Origin: an uncultured Aquabacterium sp.
Lineage (GTDB): Bacteria > Pseudomonadota > Gammaproteobacteria > Burkholderiales > Burkholderiaceae_C
NCBI RefSeq assembly: GCF_913773725.1
Contig: NZ_CAJYGK010000115.1
Span: forward strand, 1 to 64,000
Direction: 5' to 3'
Length of the DNA stretch: 64,000 nt
The notes beneath the pieces were generated by a model, which saw only the letters and a program-made list of their open reading frames with translations, did not search any database and had not been told where the DNA came from. A program made the position numbers and the translations under genes. Shown piece by piece: positions 39,252 to 49,106 of the stretch. Position 1 is the stretch's first letter; each line of letters opens with the position of its first letter.

Positions 39252-40799
39252 ATGCAAGCAGATCTCGTAGAAATGCAGGCCGTGGCCACGACCGACCAAC
39301 CCGTCATGCTGGCCGCGCGCCACATCCGCAAGGCCTTCCCGGGTGTGGTGGCCCTGGACAACGTCTCCCTCGACATCCGAGCCGGTGCCGTCCACGCCCT
39401 GATGGGCGAGAATGGCGCAGGCAAGTCCACGATGATGAAGATCCTCGCGGGCGCCTACATCGCCGACAGTGGCACGCTGACGCTGCACGGGCAGCCGTTG
39501 AACCTGCGCTCGCCCCGCGATGCGCTGGATGCCGGCATCGCCATGATCCACCAGGAGCTGAACCTGCTGGCGGACATGACGGTGGCCGAGAACATCTGGA
39601 TCGGCCGCGAGCCGCGCAATCGCCTGGGCCTCATCGATCACGGCGAGTTGAACCAGCGTACCCGGGCACTGCTGAGCCGTCTGCACCTGGACATCGACCC
39701 CGAAGCCATGCTGGGCGATCTGTCGATCGCCAATCGCCAGATGGTGGAAATCGCAAAGGCCGTGGGCTTCGAGTCCGATGTGCTCATCATGGACGAGCCC
39801 ACATCGGCCATCACGGAAAAGGAAGTCGCCCGCCTGTTCGCGATCATCGAGTCGCTGCGCGAGCAGGGCAAGGCCATCATCTACATCACGCACAAGATGG
39901 ATGAGGTCTTCCAGATCGCCGACGACATCTCCATCTTCCGGGACGGCAAGCACATCGTGTCGGGCCCCGCCTCCAGCTTCACGCCGAACTCACTGATTGC
40001 CGCCATGGTCGGTCGCGAGCTCAGTCAGCTCTTTCCCAAGGAAGAGGTCGAGATCGGCGACGTGGCGGTGTCGGTTCGCAATCTGACCCGCAGGGGCAAG
40101 TTCCACGACGTCAGCTTCGATGTGCGCTACGGCGAGATCGTGGGCTTTGCCGGGCTGATGGGCTCGGGTCGGACCGAGGTGGTCGAGTCGCTGTTCGGCA
40201 TCGATCCGGCCGACAGTGGCGAGATCACCCTCCATGGGCAGACCCTCCGCATTCGCCATCCCCAGCAGGCCATCGACCAGGGCATGGCGCTGCTGACGGA
40301 AGACCGCAAGAAGTCGGGTCTGTTCCTGATGCTGTCGGTGGGCGAAAACATGGAAATCACCGCGATGCGCCACCATGCCCGCGCCGACTTCGTGCGCCAG
40401 GGACAGGTCGATGCCTTGTGCGAGGACATGCGCCAGCGCCTGGCCGTCAAGACGCCCAGCCTGCACGAGACCATCGAGAACCTCTCTGGAGGCAACCAGC
40501 AGAAGGTGCTCATCGCGCGCTGGCTGCTCAACAAGCCCCGCATCCTCATTCTGGACGAGCCGACTCGAGGCATCGACGTGGGTGCCAAGTCCGAGATTCA
40601 CCGCCTCATGTGTTCGCTGGCCCGGCAGGGCGTGGCCATCATCATGATCTCCTCCGAGCTGCCCGAAGTGATGGGCATGAGCGACCGCATGGTGGTGATG
40701 CACGAAGGCCGTGTCGCCGGCGTGCTGCCTCGCCCCGAATTCAGTCAGGAACGCATCATGGCGCTGGCCTCCGGTGTGCGTGCCGACTTCACGAACTGA
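39252..40799 (+). CDS. Sugar ABC transporter ATPase with two nucleotide-binding domains
   Basis: 515-aa fused ATPase of the carbohydrate-uptake 2 (RbsA/MglA/IatA) type. The N-terminal domain has Walker [10 protein letters not shown], the switch region [13 protein letters not shown] and Walker [12 protein letters not shown]. The C-terminal domain has a degenerate Walker A (GLMGSGRTE), signature LSGGNQQKV and [15 protein letters not shown]. The degenerate second site is normal for the family. It energises the adjacent permease. An ATG at 39252 gives a slightly extended N-terminus before the ATPase core. Confidence 0.93.
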   Translation: MQADLVEMQAVATTDQPVMLAARHIRKAFPGVVALDNVSLDIRAGAVHALMGENGAGKSTMMKILAGAYIADSGTLTLHGQPLNLRSPRDALDAGIAMIHQELNLLADMTVAENIWIGREPRNRLGLIDHGELNQRTRALLSRLHLDIDPEAMLGDLSIANRQMVEIAKAVGFESDVLIMDEPTSAITEKEVARLFAIIESLREQGKAIIYITHKMDEVFQIADDISIFRDGKHIVSGPASSFTPNSLIAAMVGRELSQLFPKEEVEIGDVAVSVRNLTRRGKFHDVSFDVRYGEIVGFAGLMGSGRTEVVESLFGIDPADSGEITLHGQTLRIRHPQQAIDQGMALLTEDRKKSGLFLMLSVGENMEITAMRHHARADFVRQGQVDALCEDMRQRLAVKTPSLHETIENLSGGNQQKVLIARWLLNKPRILILDEPTRGIDVGAKSEIHRLMCSLARQGVAIIMISSELPEVMGMSDRMVVMHEGRVAGVLPRPEFSQERIMALASGVRADFTN

Positions 40800-40817
40800 A
40801 CCCAACAGGATCACATC

Positions 40818-41840
40818 ATGAGCCAACCAACCCTCAGTGCGATCAACCTGAACTCGCAGTCCTTCAAGGCCCCCGCACGCCGGTGGCCGCCCGAACTCAG
40901 CATCTTCCTCGTCCTGGTCGGCATCGCGCTGTGCTTCGAAGGCCTGGGCTGGATGGTGCGAGACCAGTCCTTCCTCGGCAACCCGGCCGGCCTGCTCATC
41001 ATGGTGCTGCAGGTCTCTGAAATTGGCCTGATCGCCATCGGCGTCACCATGATCATCATTGCTGGCGGCATCGACCTGTCCTCCGGTTCGGTGGTGGCGC
41101 TCACCGCGATGGTGGCGGCCAGCTTTGCACAGAGCAGCGATTACGCCCGCGCCGTATACCCGGCCCTGACCGACATGCCGGCCATCGTGCCGATCTTCAT
41201 GGGGCTGGCGGTGGGTGCGCTCGTGGGCTGGATCAACGGCACCTTGATCGTGAAGACCGCTGTGCCGGCCTTCATCGTCACGCTCGGCATGATGGTGTCG
41301 GCCCGCGGTCTGGCGCGTTTCTACACGCACGGCCAGCCGGTGTCGATGCTGACCGAGCAGTACATGTGGATCGGCAGTGGTGCCAAGCCCGTGGTCGTCT
41401 TCCTGCTGACCGCGCTGCTGTTCCACATCGTGCTGCGCTACACCCGCTTCGGCAAGGCCACGTACGCGATCGGCGGCAACCCGGTGGCCGCCCGCGTGTC
41501 CGGCATCAACATCAACCGCCATCAGATCTGGATCTACACCCTGGCGGGCCTCCTCGCCGGTCTGGCTGGCGTGATTGCCTCGGCCCGCGCGCAGACCGGT
41601 CAGTCGGGCATGGGCATGTCCTACGAGCTGGATGCCATCGCCGCAGCCGTGATCGGTGGCACCAGCCTGTCGGGCGGTGTTGGCCGCATCACCGGCACCG
41701 TGATCGGTGCGCTGATCCTGGGTGTGATCTCGTCGGGCTTCACCTTCCTGGGCATCGACTCCTACATCCAGGAAATCATCAAGGGCGCCATCATCGTCGT
41801 GGCCGTGGTGGCCGACCAGATGCGCAAGAAGAAGCGCTGA
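40818..41840 (+). CDS. Sugar ABC transporter permease (RbsC/IatP type)
   Basis: 340-aa inner-membrane permease with about eight to ten hydrophobic helices. Family hallmarks are GVTMIIIAGGIDLSSGSVVAL, VGWINGTLIVKTAVPAFIVTLGMM and the late block AAAVIGGTSLSGGVGRITGTVIGALILGVI. It forms the membrane channel for the ATPase and binding protein encoded upstream, 18 bp after the ATPase stop. A substrate in the inositol group is inferred from the operon. Confidence 0.93.
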   Translation: MSQPTLSAINLNSQSFKAPARRWPPELSIFLVLVGIALCFEGLGWMVRDQSFLGNPAGLLIMVLQVSEIGLIAIGVTMIIIAGGIDLSSGSVVALTAMVAASFAQSSDYARAVYPALTDMPAIVPIFMGLAVGALVGWINGTLIVKTAVPAFIVTLGMMVSARGLARFYTHGQPVSMLTEQYMWIGSGAKPVVVFLLTALLFHIVLRYTRFGKATYAIGGNPVAARVSGININRHQIWIYTLAGLLAGLAGVIASARAQTGQSGMGMSYELDAIAAAVIGGTSLSGGVGRITGTVIGALILGVISSGFTFLGIDSYIQEIIKGAIIVVAVVADQMRKKKR

Positions 41841-41899
41841 GCCGACGTGTCCCTGACCCTCCGAACCTCCCTAGCGAACCCTGTCTCAAAAGGACACGC

Positions 41900-43837
41900 A
41901 TGAGCACCCTTTCCTTTCCGGCCGATCGTCCGATCGACATCGCCTGCCTCGGCCGCCTGGCCGTGGACCTGTACGCCCAGCAGGTGGGCTGTGCGCTGGA
42001 AGACGCCTCCAGCTTTGCCAAGTACCTCGGCGGCTCGTCAGCCAACATCGCCTTCGGCACTGCCCGCCTCGGCCTCAAGAGCGCGATGATCTCGCGGGTC
42101 GGCAACGAGCAGATGGGGCGCTTCCTGCTCAACACGCTCACGCAGGAAGGCTGCGATGTCAGCCAGGTCCAGATCGACCCGCAACGTCTGACCGGCCTGG
42201 TGCTGCTGGGCCTCAAGGACCGCGACACCTTTCCGCTGCTGTTCTACCGCGAGAACTGTGCCGACATGGCCCTCGACGCCAACGGCATCGACGAGGCCTT
42301 CATTGCCAAGTGCCGCGCGCTGCTCGTGACCGGCACCCACCTCAGCACGCCGCAGGTGCGCGATGCGTCCCGACGCGCGCTGGCCTTCGCCGGGCAGCAC
42401 CGTGTCGTGCGGGTGCTCGACATCGATTACCGCCCCGTGCTGTGGGGGCTGACCACGCGCGGCGACGGCGAGACCCGCTTCGTGGCCGATGCCCGCGTCA
42501 CCAGCCAGATCCAGGAAGACCTGCCTCGGTTCGAGCTCATCATCGGCACCGAAGAGGAGTTTCTGATCGCGGGCGGCGTGCCCGATGACATCATGGCCTC
42601 GCTGCGGGCCGTGCGGGCGGTCACCCGGGCGGCGCTGGTGGTCAAGCGCGGCGCCATGGGGTGCAGCTTCATCCCGGGGGCCGTGCCGGCTTCGCTGGAC
42701 GAGGCGGAAACCGTGCAGGGCGAGCGCGTGGAGGTGCTCAACGTGCTGGGCGCCGGCGACGCCTTCGCCTCGGGCCTGCTCAGCGGCCTGCTGCGCGGCA
42801 AGTGCTTCGCTGACGCCGCGGCCATCGCCAATGCCTGCGGGGCGATCGTGGTGTCGCGCCACGCGTGCGCCCCGGCCATGCCGACCCCGGACGAGCTGGC
42901 CCACTGGTTCAGCGGCCACCGGCATCCCCGGCCCGACCGCGACCCGGTGCTGTCGCACCTGCACCGCGTCACCGCGGCCCGCCCCCAGTGGCCCGAGGTC
43001 TATGTCATGGCCTTCGATCACCGCTCGCAGTTTTACGAACTGGCGCGCGAGAACGGGGCCGATGAAGCCCGCATCCCCGAGCTGAAGCGCCTGATCGCCC
43101 GGGCTGCCAGCCTCGTGGCCGACGATCCGGCCACCCGCGGCAAGATCGGGGTGCTGGTCGACGACCTGTATGGCGAGGCCTCGCTGCACGATGTCACCGG
43201 CCGCGGCTGGTGGGTGGGGCGCCCCATCGAGCTTCCTGGTTCTTGCCCGCTGCGCTTCGACCGCACGCTGTCGCTGGCCACCAAGCTGCAGAGCTGGCCG
43301 CGTGAGCAGGTCGTCAAGTGCCTGGTCTTCTACCACCCGGACCATGCCGTCGACCTGCGCCTGGAGCAGGAGCGCACCCTGCTGGAAGTGTGGGAGGCCA
43401 CGCGCGCTTCGGGGCACGAACTGCTGCTCGAGGTCATCCCGCCCAAAGGCAGTGTGGTCGATGGCGACATCGGCGATGCCGTGGTGCGTGCGGTCAAGCG
43501 CCTCTACAACATCGGCATCAAGCCGGAATGGTGGAAGCTGGGGGTGATGCCGGCGCAGGCCTGGCAAGCACTCGGCAGGCTGGTGGCCGAGCGCGATCCC
43601 TACTGCCGTGGCGCGGTCATCCTGGGCCTGAATCAGCCCATGGATGAATTGCTCGACGGCTTCCGTCAGGCCCGTGACCCGATCGTCAAGGGCTTCATGA
43701 TCGGACGGACCACCTGGGCCCAGCCCAGTGCCCAATGGCTGCGTGGCGAGCTGAACGACCAGGCCTTCACCGAGCGTGTCGCCGCCAATTTCCGTGTCCT
43801 GATCGAAGGCTGGCGCGCAGCGCGTGCGGCAGCCTGA
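41900..43837 (+). CDS. iolC: Fused 5-dehydro-2-deoxygluconokinase / phosphogluconate-type aldolase
   Basis: 645 aa with two enzymes in one chain. Residues 1 to about 330 are a PfkB kinase (IolC): LGGSSANIAFGTARLGLKSAM near the start and the NVLGAGDAFASGLL anion-hole motif with catalytic Asp. Residues from about 345 to the end match DUF2090, considered to supply the IolJ aldolase step (VMAFDHRSQFYEL; GVLVDDLYGEASLHD). Together they phosphorylate DKG and split DKGP into dihydroxyacetone phosphate and malonate semialdehyde. The ATG at 41900 follows AAAAGGA. No separate iolJ is present, consistent with the fusion. Confidence 0.92.
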   Translation: MSTLSFPADRPIDIACLGRLAVDLYAQQVGCALEDASSFAKYLGGSSANIAFGTARLGLKSAMISRVGNEQMGRFLLNTLTQEGCDVSQVQIDPQRLTGLVLLGLKDRDTFPLLFYRENCADMALDANGIDEAFIAKCRALLVTGTHLSTPQVRDASRRALAFAGQHRVVRVLDIDYRPVLWGLTTRGDGETRFVADARVTSQIQEDLPRFELIIGTEEEFLIAGGVPDDIMASLRAVRAVTRAALVVKRGAMGCSFIPGAVPASLDEAETVQGERVEVLNVLGAGDAFASGLLSGLLRGKCFADAAAIANACGAIVVSRHACAPAMPTPDELAHWFSGHRHPRPDRDPVLSHLHRVTAARPQWPEVYVMAFDHRSQFYELARENGADEARIPELKRLIARAASLVADDPATRGKIGVLVDDLYGEASLHDVTGRGWWVGRPIELPGSCPLRFDRTLSLATKLQSWPREQVVKCLVFYHPDHAVDLRLEQERTLLEVWEATRASGHELLLEVIPPKGSVVDGDIGDAVVRAVKRLYNIGIKPEWWKLGVMPAQAWQALGRLVAERDPYCRGAVILGLNQPMDELLDGFRQARDPIVKGFMIGRTTWAQPSAQWLRGELNDQAFTERVAANFRVLIEGWRAARAAA

Positions 43838-43847
43838 GGAGCACCCC

Positions 43848-45710
43848 ATGAGCCATACCCTCCGCTTGACCATGGCCCAGGCCCTGGTCCGCTACCTGGC
43901 CGCGCTGCGCATCGAAGAAGACGATGGCAGCCTGCATCCCTACGTCGGCGGCGTCTGGGCCATTTTCGGTCACGGCAACGTGGCAGGCCTGGGCGAGGCC
44001 CTGGCCCAGCACCGCGACGAACTGCCGGTCTTCCGCGCCCACAACGAGCAGGCGATGGCGCATTCGGCCATCGCCTATGGCAAGGCGCTGATGCGCCGCC
44101 GCATCCAGGTGGCCACCTCGTCCATCGGGCCGGGCGCCACGAACATGGTGACGGCCGCCGCGCTGGCCCACGTCAACCGCCTGCCGCTGCTGCTGTTGCC
44201 GGGCGACACCTTTGCCAGCCGCGCCCCGGATCCGGTGCTGCAGCAGATCGAGAGCTTCAGCGAAGGCGACGTGAGCGCCAACGACTGCTTCCGTCCGGTG
44301 TCGCGCTACTTCGATCGCATCATGCGCCCCGAGCAGCTGATGACGGCCCTGCCGCGCGCCATGCAGATCCTGACCGATCCGGCCCAGTGCGGTCCGGTCA
44401 CGCTGGCCCTGCCGCAGGACGTGCAGGCCCAGGCCTTCGACTACCCCGTCGAGTTCCTGCACCCCGAGCCGCTGCGCATCCGTCGCCCGGCCCCCGATGC
44501 CCGCGAACTGGCCCTGGCCATCGAGGCCATCCGCGCGGCCCGCCGGCCGCTGATCATCGCGGGCGGCGGCGTGCTGTATGCGGGGGCCAGCGCCGCACTG
44601 GCCGCGCTGTCGGAACGCTTCGGCATTCCGGTGGCCGAATCGCAGGCCGGCAAGGGGGCGCTCGGCTGGGATCACCCGATGAACCTCGGCGCCGTCGGGG
44701 TCACGGGCTCGCCAGCCGCCAATGCCATGGCCGAGCAGGCCGATCTGGTCATCGGCGTGGGCACCCGCCTGCAGGATTTCACCACCGGCTCACACGCGCT
44801 GTTCTCGCAGGCGCGCCTGCTGTCGATCAACGTGCAGCCGCTGGACGCCGTGCGGGCCCGCGCGCAGACCCTGGTGGCCGACGCCCGCCTCGCCCTGCAG
44901 CAGCTGGGTGACGCGCTGGCCGGCTGGCAGCCACACGATGGCTGGGGCAGCGAAGCCCGTCAGCGTGCGCAGCAGTGGCGTGACCGCGTTCACGCGTTGA
45001 CCACGCGCGCCGTGCCGGAGGGCACCCTGCCGTACGATGCCGAAGTCATCGGCGCGGTGCGCGATTCGGTGGAAGACAGCCCCACGCGCGACATCGTGGT
45101 GTGTGCGGCGGGCACCCTGCCGGCCGAGCTGCACAAGCTGTGGCGTGCCGGCGGCCCGGGCCATTACCACATGGACTACGGCTACTCGTGCATGGGCTAC
45201 GAGATTGCCGGCGGCCTGGGCGTCAAGATGGCCCACCCCGACAAGGAGGTCATCGTGATGGTGGGCGACGGCTCCTACCTCATGATGAATTCCGAGATCG
45301 CCACGTCGGTGATGCTGGGGCTGCGCCTCACCATCGTCGTGCTCGACAACCGGGGCTACGGTTGCATCAACCGCCTGCAGCGCGCGTGCGGCAGCGAGAA
45401 CTACAACAACCTCCTGCAGCACTGCATTGCCGAAGGCGGGCTCGACATCCCGGTCGACTTCGCGGCGCATGCGGCCAGCCTCGGTGCACGCTCGGTGCAT
45501 TGCGCCAGCGTCGAGCAACTCAAGGCCGAGATGGTGCGCGCCCGCCGCGGCGACCGCACCACCGTGCTCGTCATCGACACCACCCCCGAACGCACCACAC
45601 CGGATGGCGGAACGTGGTGGGAGGTGGGCATCCCGGAGGTGTCCCCTGCCCAGGCCGTTCGCCAGGCTCACGAGGCCGGCCTGCAGGCCAAGGCCCGTCA
45701 GCGTCAGTAA
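43848..45710 (+). CDS. iolD: 3D-(3,5/4)-trihydroxycyclohexane-1,2-dione hydrolase
   Basis: 620-aa thiamine-diphosphate enzyme, the ring-opening step of inositol breakdown that yields 5-deoxyglucuronate. An N-terminal pyrimidine-binding domain (VFRAHNEQAMAHSAIAYGKAL, with the Glu that activates the cofactor), a central domain, and a C-terminal PP-binding domain (GDGSYLMMNSEIATSVMLGL then NRGYGCINRLQ) are all in order. The start at 43848 lies just 10 bp after the kinase-aldolase stop with a GAGGAG site. Confidence 0.95.
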   Translation: MSHTLRLTMAQALVRYLAALRIEEDDGSLHPYVGGVWAIFGHGNVAGLGEALAQHRDELPVFRAHNEQAMAHSAIAYGKALMRRRIQVATSSIGPGATNMVTAAALAHVNRLPLLLLPGDTFASRAPDPVLQQIESFSEGDVSANDCFRPVSRYFDRIMRPEQLMTALPRAMQILTDPAQCGPVTLALPQDVQAQAFDYPVEFLHPEPLRIRRPAPDARELALAIEAIRAARRPLIIAGGGVLYAGASAALAALSERFGIPVAESQAGKGALGWDHPMNLGAVGVTGSPAANAMAEQADLVIGVGTRLQDFTTGSHALFSQARLLSINVQPLDAVRARAQTLVADARLALQQLGDALAGWQPHDGWGSEARQRAQQWRDRVHALTTRAVPEGTLPYDAEVIGAVRDSVEDSPTRDIVVCAAGTLPAELHKLWRAGGPGHYHMDYGYSCMGYEIAGGLGVKMAHPDKEVIVMVGDGSYLMMNSEIATSVMLGLRLTIVVLDNRGYGCINRLQRACGSENYNNLLQHCIAEGGLDIPVDFAAHAASLGARSVHCASVEQLKAEMVRARRGDRTTVLVIDTTPERTTPDGGTWWEVGIPEVSPAQAVRQAHEAGLQAKARQRQ

Positions 45711-45740
45711 ACCCGTCTTTCGCATCAACAGGATCACACC

Positions 45741-46661
45741 ATGAGCTGGAACGTCCGCATTGGCATCAACCCCATCAGCTGGAGCAACGACGATCTGCCG
45801 TCCCTCGGCGGCGAAACGCCGCTGGAAACCGCCTTGTCCGAAGGCGCCGAGATCGGGTACGAGGGTTTCGAACTGGGCAACAAGTTCCCGAAGGAGCCAC
45901 AGGCCCTGGCCGACAAGCTCGCCGAGTTCAAGGTGGCCTGCGTGTCGGGCTGGTACTCGGGCATGCTGGCCGAAGGCGGCCTGGACGACGAGATCGAGCG
46001 TTGCCACGCCCACATGGCGAAGTTGCAGCACAACGGCTGCAAGGTGGTCGTGTACGGCGAGGTGGCCGGCTCGATCCAGGGCCAGATCGACACGCCGCTG
46101 GCCAAGCGCCCGAAGTTCACCACCGACGCCCAATGGCAGACCTACGCGAAGAAGCTGGACGCTTTCGGCGAGCACCTGCTGGCCCGCTATGGCATCTGCC
46201 TGGCCTACCACCATCACATGGGCGCCTGGGTGGAGTCGCCCGAGGATGTCGATCGGCTGATGGCCGAGACCAGTTCCAACGTGGGCCTGCTGTTCGACAC
46301 CGGTCACACCTGGTTCGGCGGCACGCAAGGGGGCCACAGCGTCGACGTGGTGGCCCAACTGCGCAAGCACGTTCGCCGCGTGGTGCACGTGCACTGCAAG
46401 GACGTGCGCCCGCAGGTCATCCAGACCGCGCGCAATGACAACTGGTCCTTCCTGCGCTCGGTGCTCAATGGCGCGTTCACCGTGCCCGGCGATGGCGCGG
46501 TCGATTTCCGTGGCGTGCTGACCGAACTGCATCAGGCCGGCTACGAAGGCTGGCTGGTGGTCGAGGCCGAACAGGATCCGGCGGTGGCGCCGCCGTATCA
46601 ATACGCCAAGCTGGGCCACGACACGCTGCGTGCCTTGGTCAACGAACTGGGGGCACGCTGA
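45741..46661 (+). CDS. iolE: Myo-inosose-2 dehydratase
   Basis: 306-aa TIM-barrel enzyme that removes water from 2-keto-myo-inositol to form the dione used by IolD. Family sequence is clear: IGINPISWSNDDLPSLGG at the N-terminus, EGFELGNKFP, CLAYHHHMGAWVESPEDVDRLM, NVGLLFDTGHTWFGG and VVHVHCKDVRPQVI. The Glu, Asp and His residues in these blocks fit the divalent-metal site. The stop overlaps the iolB start (TGATG). Confidence 0.95.
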   Translation: MSWNVRIGINPISWSNDDLPSLGGETPLETALSEGAEIGYEGFELGNKFPKEPQALADKLAEFKVACVSGWYSGMLAEGGLDDEIERCHAHMAKLQHNGCKVVVYGEVAGSIQGQIDTPLAKRPKFTTDAQWQTYAKKLDAFGEHLLARYGICLAYHHHMGAWVESPEDVDRLMAETSSNVGLLFDTGHTWFGGTQGGHSVDVVAQLRKHVRRVVHVHCKDVRPQVIQTARNDNWSFLRSVLNGAFTVPGDGAVDFRGVLTELHQAGYEGWLVVEAEQDPAVAPPYQYAKLGHDTLRALVNELGAR

Positions 46662-47449
46662 TGAGCCTGCTGGTGAAGGCGGCCCGGGAAGGGCGCGAAC
46701 TGGTTCACATCACGCCGGCTTCGGCGGGCTGGGGGCATGTGGGTTTCCGTGCCGTGCGCCTGGCCGCGGGCGAGGCGGACGTGTTCCTGACCGAGGGGGT
46801 CGAGGTCTGCCTGACCGTGCTCACCGGGCGCGTGGACGTGCAGGTGGGCGACCAGACCTTTGCGGGCCTGGGAGGACGGCAGAGCGTGTTCGACGAGCGT
46901 TCGCCCCACGCGGTCTACGTGCCGCCCGGGCAGTCGGTGCAGGTCAAGGCGCTGGACGGGGCCGAAGTGGCCTACAGCAGCGCGCCGGCTCGCGGCCTGT
47001 ATCCGGTCCGGCTGATTGAACCCGAGCAGATGAAGCGCAGCGTGCGAGGGCAGGGCAGCAACACCCGCTACATCTGCGACATCCTGCCCGAGAGCGAGCC
47101 GGCGGAATCCCTGCTGGTGGTCGAGGTCGTGACCCCGCCGGGGCATTCGTCCAGCTACCCCCCGCACAAGCACGACACCGCCACCGACACCGAAACGGTG
47201 CTGGAGGAGACCTACTACCACCGGCTGAACCCGGAGCAGGGCTTTGCCTTCCAGCGCGTCTACACCGACGACCGCAGCATCGACGAAAGCATGGCCGTCG
47301 AGAACCACGACACCGTGATGGTGCCGCGCGGCTACCACCCCTGTGTGGCTCCCTTTGGCTACAGCCTGTACTACCTCAACACGATGGCCGGTCCGCAGCG
47401 CAAGTGGGCGTTCCGGAACGATCCGGCTCACGAGTGGATGTTGCGCTGA
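46661..47449 (+). CDS. iolB: 5-deoxy-glucuronate isomerase
   Basis: 262-aa bicupin that isomerises 5-deoxy-D-glucuronate to 5-dehydro-2-deoxygluconate, the IolC substrate. The C-terminal cupin has the metal-binding SSYPPHKHDT, followed by EETYYHRLNPEQGFAFQRVYT and NHDTVMVPRGYHPCVAPFGYSLYYLN. ATG overlaps the iolE stop, indicating coupled translation. This completes the enzyme set in one operon. Confidence 0.95.
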   Translation: MSLLVKAAREGRELVHITPASAGWGHVGFRAVRLAAGEADVFLTEGVEVCLTVLTGRVDVQVGDQTFAGLGGRQSVFDERSPHAVYVPPGQSVQVKALDGAEVAYSSAPARGLYPVRLIEPEQMKRSVRGQGSNTRYICDILPESEPAESLLVVEVVTPPGHSSSYPPHKHDTATDTETVLEETYYHRLNPEQGFAFQRVYTDDRSIDESMAVENHDTVMVPRGYHPCVAPFGYSLYYLNTMAGPQRKWAFRNDPAHEWMLR

Positions 47450-47479
47450 ACGCACGGCGTCCTAGGGTTCTTCCGGACA

Positions 47480-47502
47480 TTAATTAATCATTAATTAATT
47501 AA
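47480..47502. repeat. AT-only tract with repeated TTAATTAA palindromes
   Basis: Three copies of the octamer TTAATTAA (47480-47487, 47491-47498, 47495-47502, the last two overlapping) in an otherwise GC-rich region, 130 bp before the LamB-type porin gene. It could be an upstream activating or nucleoid-protein site; no factor is identified. Confidence 0.6.
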
Positions 47503-47631
47503 TACTTTGTTAAGAAGGCTGCGGCGGGCTTCCGGAGACCCGCACCGGGTCAGATGGCCCGGCAGACGGCCCTCCCGTTCTTCCACCACCAACTGTGTCG
47601 GCAGAAAGACCGACCTACCGAGGAGCAAACG

Positions 47632-48843
47632 ATGAGCAAAGGCATTCGCCTGACCCTGGCCGCCGCCGCGGCCCTGCTGGCCACCCAGGCCATGGCGTTC
47701 GAGTTCAATGGCTATCTGCGCGCCGGCCCTGTCCTGTCGGGTGCCGAGTCCTCGGGCGCCACGCAGACCTATGGCAAGTACAGCCTGGGCGGCGCCGGCC
47801 AGATGTACCGTCTGGGTAACGAGGGTGATTTCTATGGCGAGTTCCTGCTGTCGCACACTCAGAAGGTGGGCAACCAGACCGTGAAGCTGGGATGGATGCC
47901 GGCGATCTTCTCCGCCAAGCCGAACCCCACCTCCGAGAACAACTACGAGACCAAGCAGGCCTTCATCGAAGTGGCGGGCGTGGACTTTGCCCCGAACGTG
48001 AAGTTCTGGGGCGGCAAGCGCTATCAGCGCGCAGACGTGCACATCGTCGACACGTTCTACATCAACTACGGCAACGACATCGGTGCCGGTGCGTACGACA
48101 TCGATGTGGGCGGCGCCAAGCTGGGCATTCATGCTTACTCGAGCGACGAGTTCACCACGAAGGATGGCACCAAGGCGACGGCCGCACGCGTGACGGCCGA
48201 CCTGTACGACATCCAGACCGGCTCGGACGGCAAGCTGCGTGCGGTGGTCTCGCTCGTCAACGGCGACTACATCAACGGCAGCAGCGGCTTCTCGCTGTCG
48301 CTGAAGCACGACCAGAGCAACTTCGGCATGAAGGGGCTGACCAACACCCTGTGGCTGCAGGCGGCCAATGGCCATGCGGCCTTGACGGGCGGCTTCTCGG
48401 ACACCAAGAGCAAGGGCGTGCGCGCAGTCGATTCGGTCAACTGGCAGTCGGGCCCCTGGGGCGGACAGGCGCAGGCCATGTGGGAGCGGTCCAAGTCCTA
48501 CGCGGACCTGACCAATGTCGAGACCGAAGTGACCCGTACTTCGCTGGGTGGCCGCGTGTCCTATGCCGTCACGCAGAACTTCAAGCTGCTGACCGAAGTC
48601 GGCATCACCTCCGCCAAGCAGGATGGGGTCGCCGGCACCGGCCGCCTGAACAAGATCACGTTTGCACCGACGCTGGCGCTCAATGGCGACTTCTGGTCGC
48701 GTCCGGAACTGCGTTTCTACGCCACCCACATCAGCTGGAATGACGCCGCGTACAACATCTCCGGCTCGACCCCGGCGGGCCTGACGGACAAGTCCAAGAA
48801 GTCCGCCACGCTGGTCGGCGTGCAAGCTGAACTCTGGTTCTGA
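47632..48843 (+). CDS. LamB-type outer-membrane carbohydrate porin
   Basis: 403-aa beta-barrel porin. The signal peptide MSKGIRLTLAAAAALLATQAMA ends near residue 22. The mature start FEFNGYLRAGPVLSG, the RLGNEGDFYGEF segment, and KFWGGKRYQRADVHIVDTFYINYG match the maltoporin family, and the chain ends VQAELWF with the C-terminal aromatic expected for outer-membrane insertion. It lies downstream of iolB with its own 182-bp leader, so it may carry inositol or a glycoside rather than maltodextrin. The start follows a GAGGAG site. Confidence 0.85.
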   Translation: MSKGIRLTLAAAAALLATQAMAFEFNGYLRAGPVLSGAESSGATQTYGKYSLGGAGQMYRLGNEGDFYGEFLLSHTQKVGNQTVKLGWMPAIFSAKPNPTSENNYETKQAFIEVAGVDFAPNVKFWGGKRYQRADVHIVDTFYINYGNDIGAGAYDIDVGGAKLGIHAYSSDEFTTKDGTKATAARVTADLYDIQTGSDGKLRAVVSLVNGDYINGSSGFSLSLKHDQSNFGMKGLTNTLWLQAANGHAALTGGFSDTKSKGVRAVDSVNWQSGPWGGQAQAMWERSKSYADLTNVETEVTRTSLGGRVSYAVTQNFKLLTEVGITSAKQDGVAGTGRLNKITFAPTLALNGDFWSRPELRFYATHISWNDAAYNISGSTPAGLTDKSKKSATLVGVQAELWF

Positions 48844-48964
48844 CCTCGTTCTCCAGTCACCGCAAGGTGAAGCGGCGGTGCCCGCCGTGATGGGTGGATC
48901 GGGCACCAGCCAGCCGAGCGGCCCAACCGCTGCACGCCGCCAGGCGTGAAGGCTCGGCCACCTG

Positions 48965-49002
48965 CCCCCGCGGACGCCACTGGCGTGCGTGGGGGTTTTT
49001 TT
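48965..49002 (+). terminator. Intrinsic terminator after the LamB-type porin
   Basis: A long hairpin with CCCCC/GGGGG ends and ACGCCA/TGGCGT core (two internal mismatches), then seven T residues at 48996-49002. It lies about 120 bp past the porin stop. Confidence 0.8.
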
Positions 49003-49106
49003 ATGGAAGCGCTGCGGCCGGCCGTCCTGCGGCGCATAACATGTCGGGGCGCTGCGCGTACACCCCCCTTCTTTCCATGTCCCCGCCTTCACAAGAGACC
49101 CGGCAC

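Noticed and set aside
47480-47502. TTAATTAA repeats as a CRISPR or phage attachment site
   Set aside because: Only three octamers, two overlapping, with no spacers and no integrase or Cas gene nearby.
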